Below, one piece after another: positions 63,917 to 64,000 of a DNA stretch of 64,000 bases. The stretch is taken from NCBI RefSeq assembly GCF_010667575.1, contig NZ_JAABNT010000001.1, forward strand, positions 1 to 64,000, read 5' to 3'. The notes under the pieces were generated by a model. That model did not search any database and was not told the origin of the DNA. It saw nothing but the letters and a program-made list of their open reading frames with translations. How positions within the stretch are numbered: position 1 is the first letter of the stretch; every line of letters starts with the position of its first letter. A program made the translations under genes and the position numbers. The DNA comes from Sulfitobacter sediminilitoris. GTDB taxonomy: Bacteria > Pseudomonadota > Alphaproteobacteria > Rhodobacterales > Rhodobacteraceae.

Positions 63917-64000
63917 ATGCTGCCACCCGATGACTTCGACCCGCCCGTGGGCCTTGCCGAGACGTTAAGCCCCGGTTTGCGCCGGATCGTAGCGCCCAAT
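63917..64000 (+). CDS. MBL-fold metallo-hydrolase, 5' fragment
   Basis: The first 28 codons of a gene cut by the window end. The start MLPPDDFDPPVGLAETLSPG, followed by LRRIVAPN, matches the N-terminus of an MBL-fold hydrolase common in Rhodobacterales; the zinc-binding HxHxDH motif would lie beyond the window. AAAGG precedes the ATG. It is divergent from the kinase gene. The assignment rests on a short N-terminal match only. Confidence 0.6.
   Translation, partial: MLPPDDFDPPVGLAETLSPGLRRIVAPN

Noticed and set aside
1-64000. CRISPR array, prophage or known defence system
   Set aside because: No regularly spaced repeats, Cas, capsid, tail, restriction or toxin-antitoxin genes were seen. The small RHH protein has no toxin partner.

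Overview
The window looks like a chromosomal segment of a marine alphaproteobacterium of the order Rhodobacterales (Roseobacter group). The evidence is a DMSP demethylase gene (dmdA) with acuI, the trgA-trgB-cysK order first described in Rhodobacter, a circularly permuted two-piece tmRNA gene with an ANDNRAPVAMAA tag, an RNase E with an acidic insert in its S1 region, and a split B12-dependent methionine synthase with a DUF1638 partner. No plasmid or phage functions are visible. The only mobile DNA is at the left edge.

Layout. 1-1480: one complete IS6-type element and the end of a second, a 27-bp perfect inverted repeat between them, and TTCCCTGTT iterons running up to tRNA-Ser(GGA). 1.7-10.1 kb (minus): phr-cfa-trgA-trgB-cysK-mscS-alaX, a tight stress and thiol cluster. 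10.2-13.2 kb: a class V aminotransferase-like gene and a BCCT transporter. 13.4-18.5 kb (minus): DUF2182-DUF1326-DinB-dmdA-acuI-DUF2867-HIT, divergent from an FCD/GntR regulator with two operator-like palindromes in the shared gap. 19.4-27.1 kb (plus): a DUF4345 gene broken by a stop, ssrA, a histidine kinase, chrB-chrA, sspB, and fumC-DUF4169-RHH. 27.3-34.9 kb: class I aldolase, P450, membrane serine hydrolase, ccdA, tusA and rne. 35.4-40.7 kb: small lipoprotein, dctD/dctB, purQ-purS-purC. 40.8-44.2 kb: ATPase zeta inhibitor, a broken mprF-like gene, bmt. 44.2-52.3 kb: an apparently complete catabolic locus (IclR regulator, class III aminotransferase, TctC-TctB-TctA importer, aldehyde dehydrogenase, Tm-1-like protein). 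52.4-55.2 kb: radical SAM protein, corrinoid protein, small membrane protein, DUF1638. 55.3-57.3 kb: GlxA-like regulator (frameshifted), DUF1272, DJ-1/PfpI gene (internal stop). 57.3-64 kb: sufE, lipoprotein, RidA, rnd, purN/purM, tRNA-CAT (probably Ile2), thioesterase, sensor kinase, and the start of an MBL-fold gene.

How parts work together. DmdA, AcuI and perhaps the BCCT carrier form a DMSP uptake and demethylation route under the GntR regulator. Bmt, the corrinoid protein and DUF1638 supply pieces of a split methionine synthase. TctCBA, aminotransferase, aldehyde dehydrogenase and the Tm-1-like protein look like uptake and oxidation of an amino-carboxylate or aminosulfonate under IclR control. 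Most genes overlap by ATGA or TGATG, so operons are tight.

The strongest candidates for new biology are the DUF2182-DUF1326-DinB module fused to dmdA, the IclR/TctCBA/Tm-1 locus, and a DctD homologue without its GAFTGA loop. Four genes carry what look like single recent lesions (internal stop and/or one-base frameshift). They should be confirmed against reads before being called pseudogenes.
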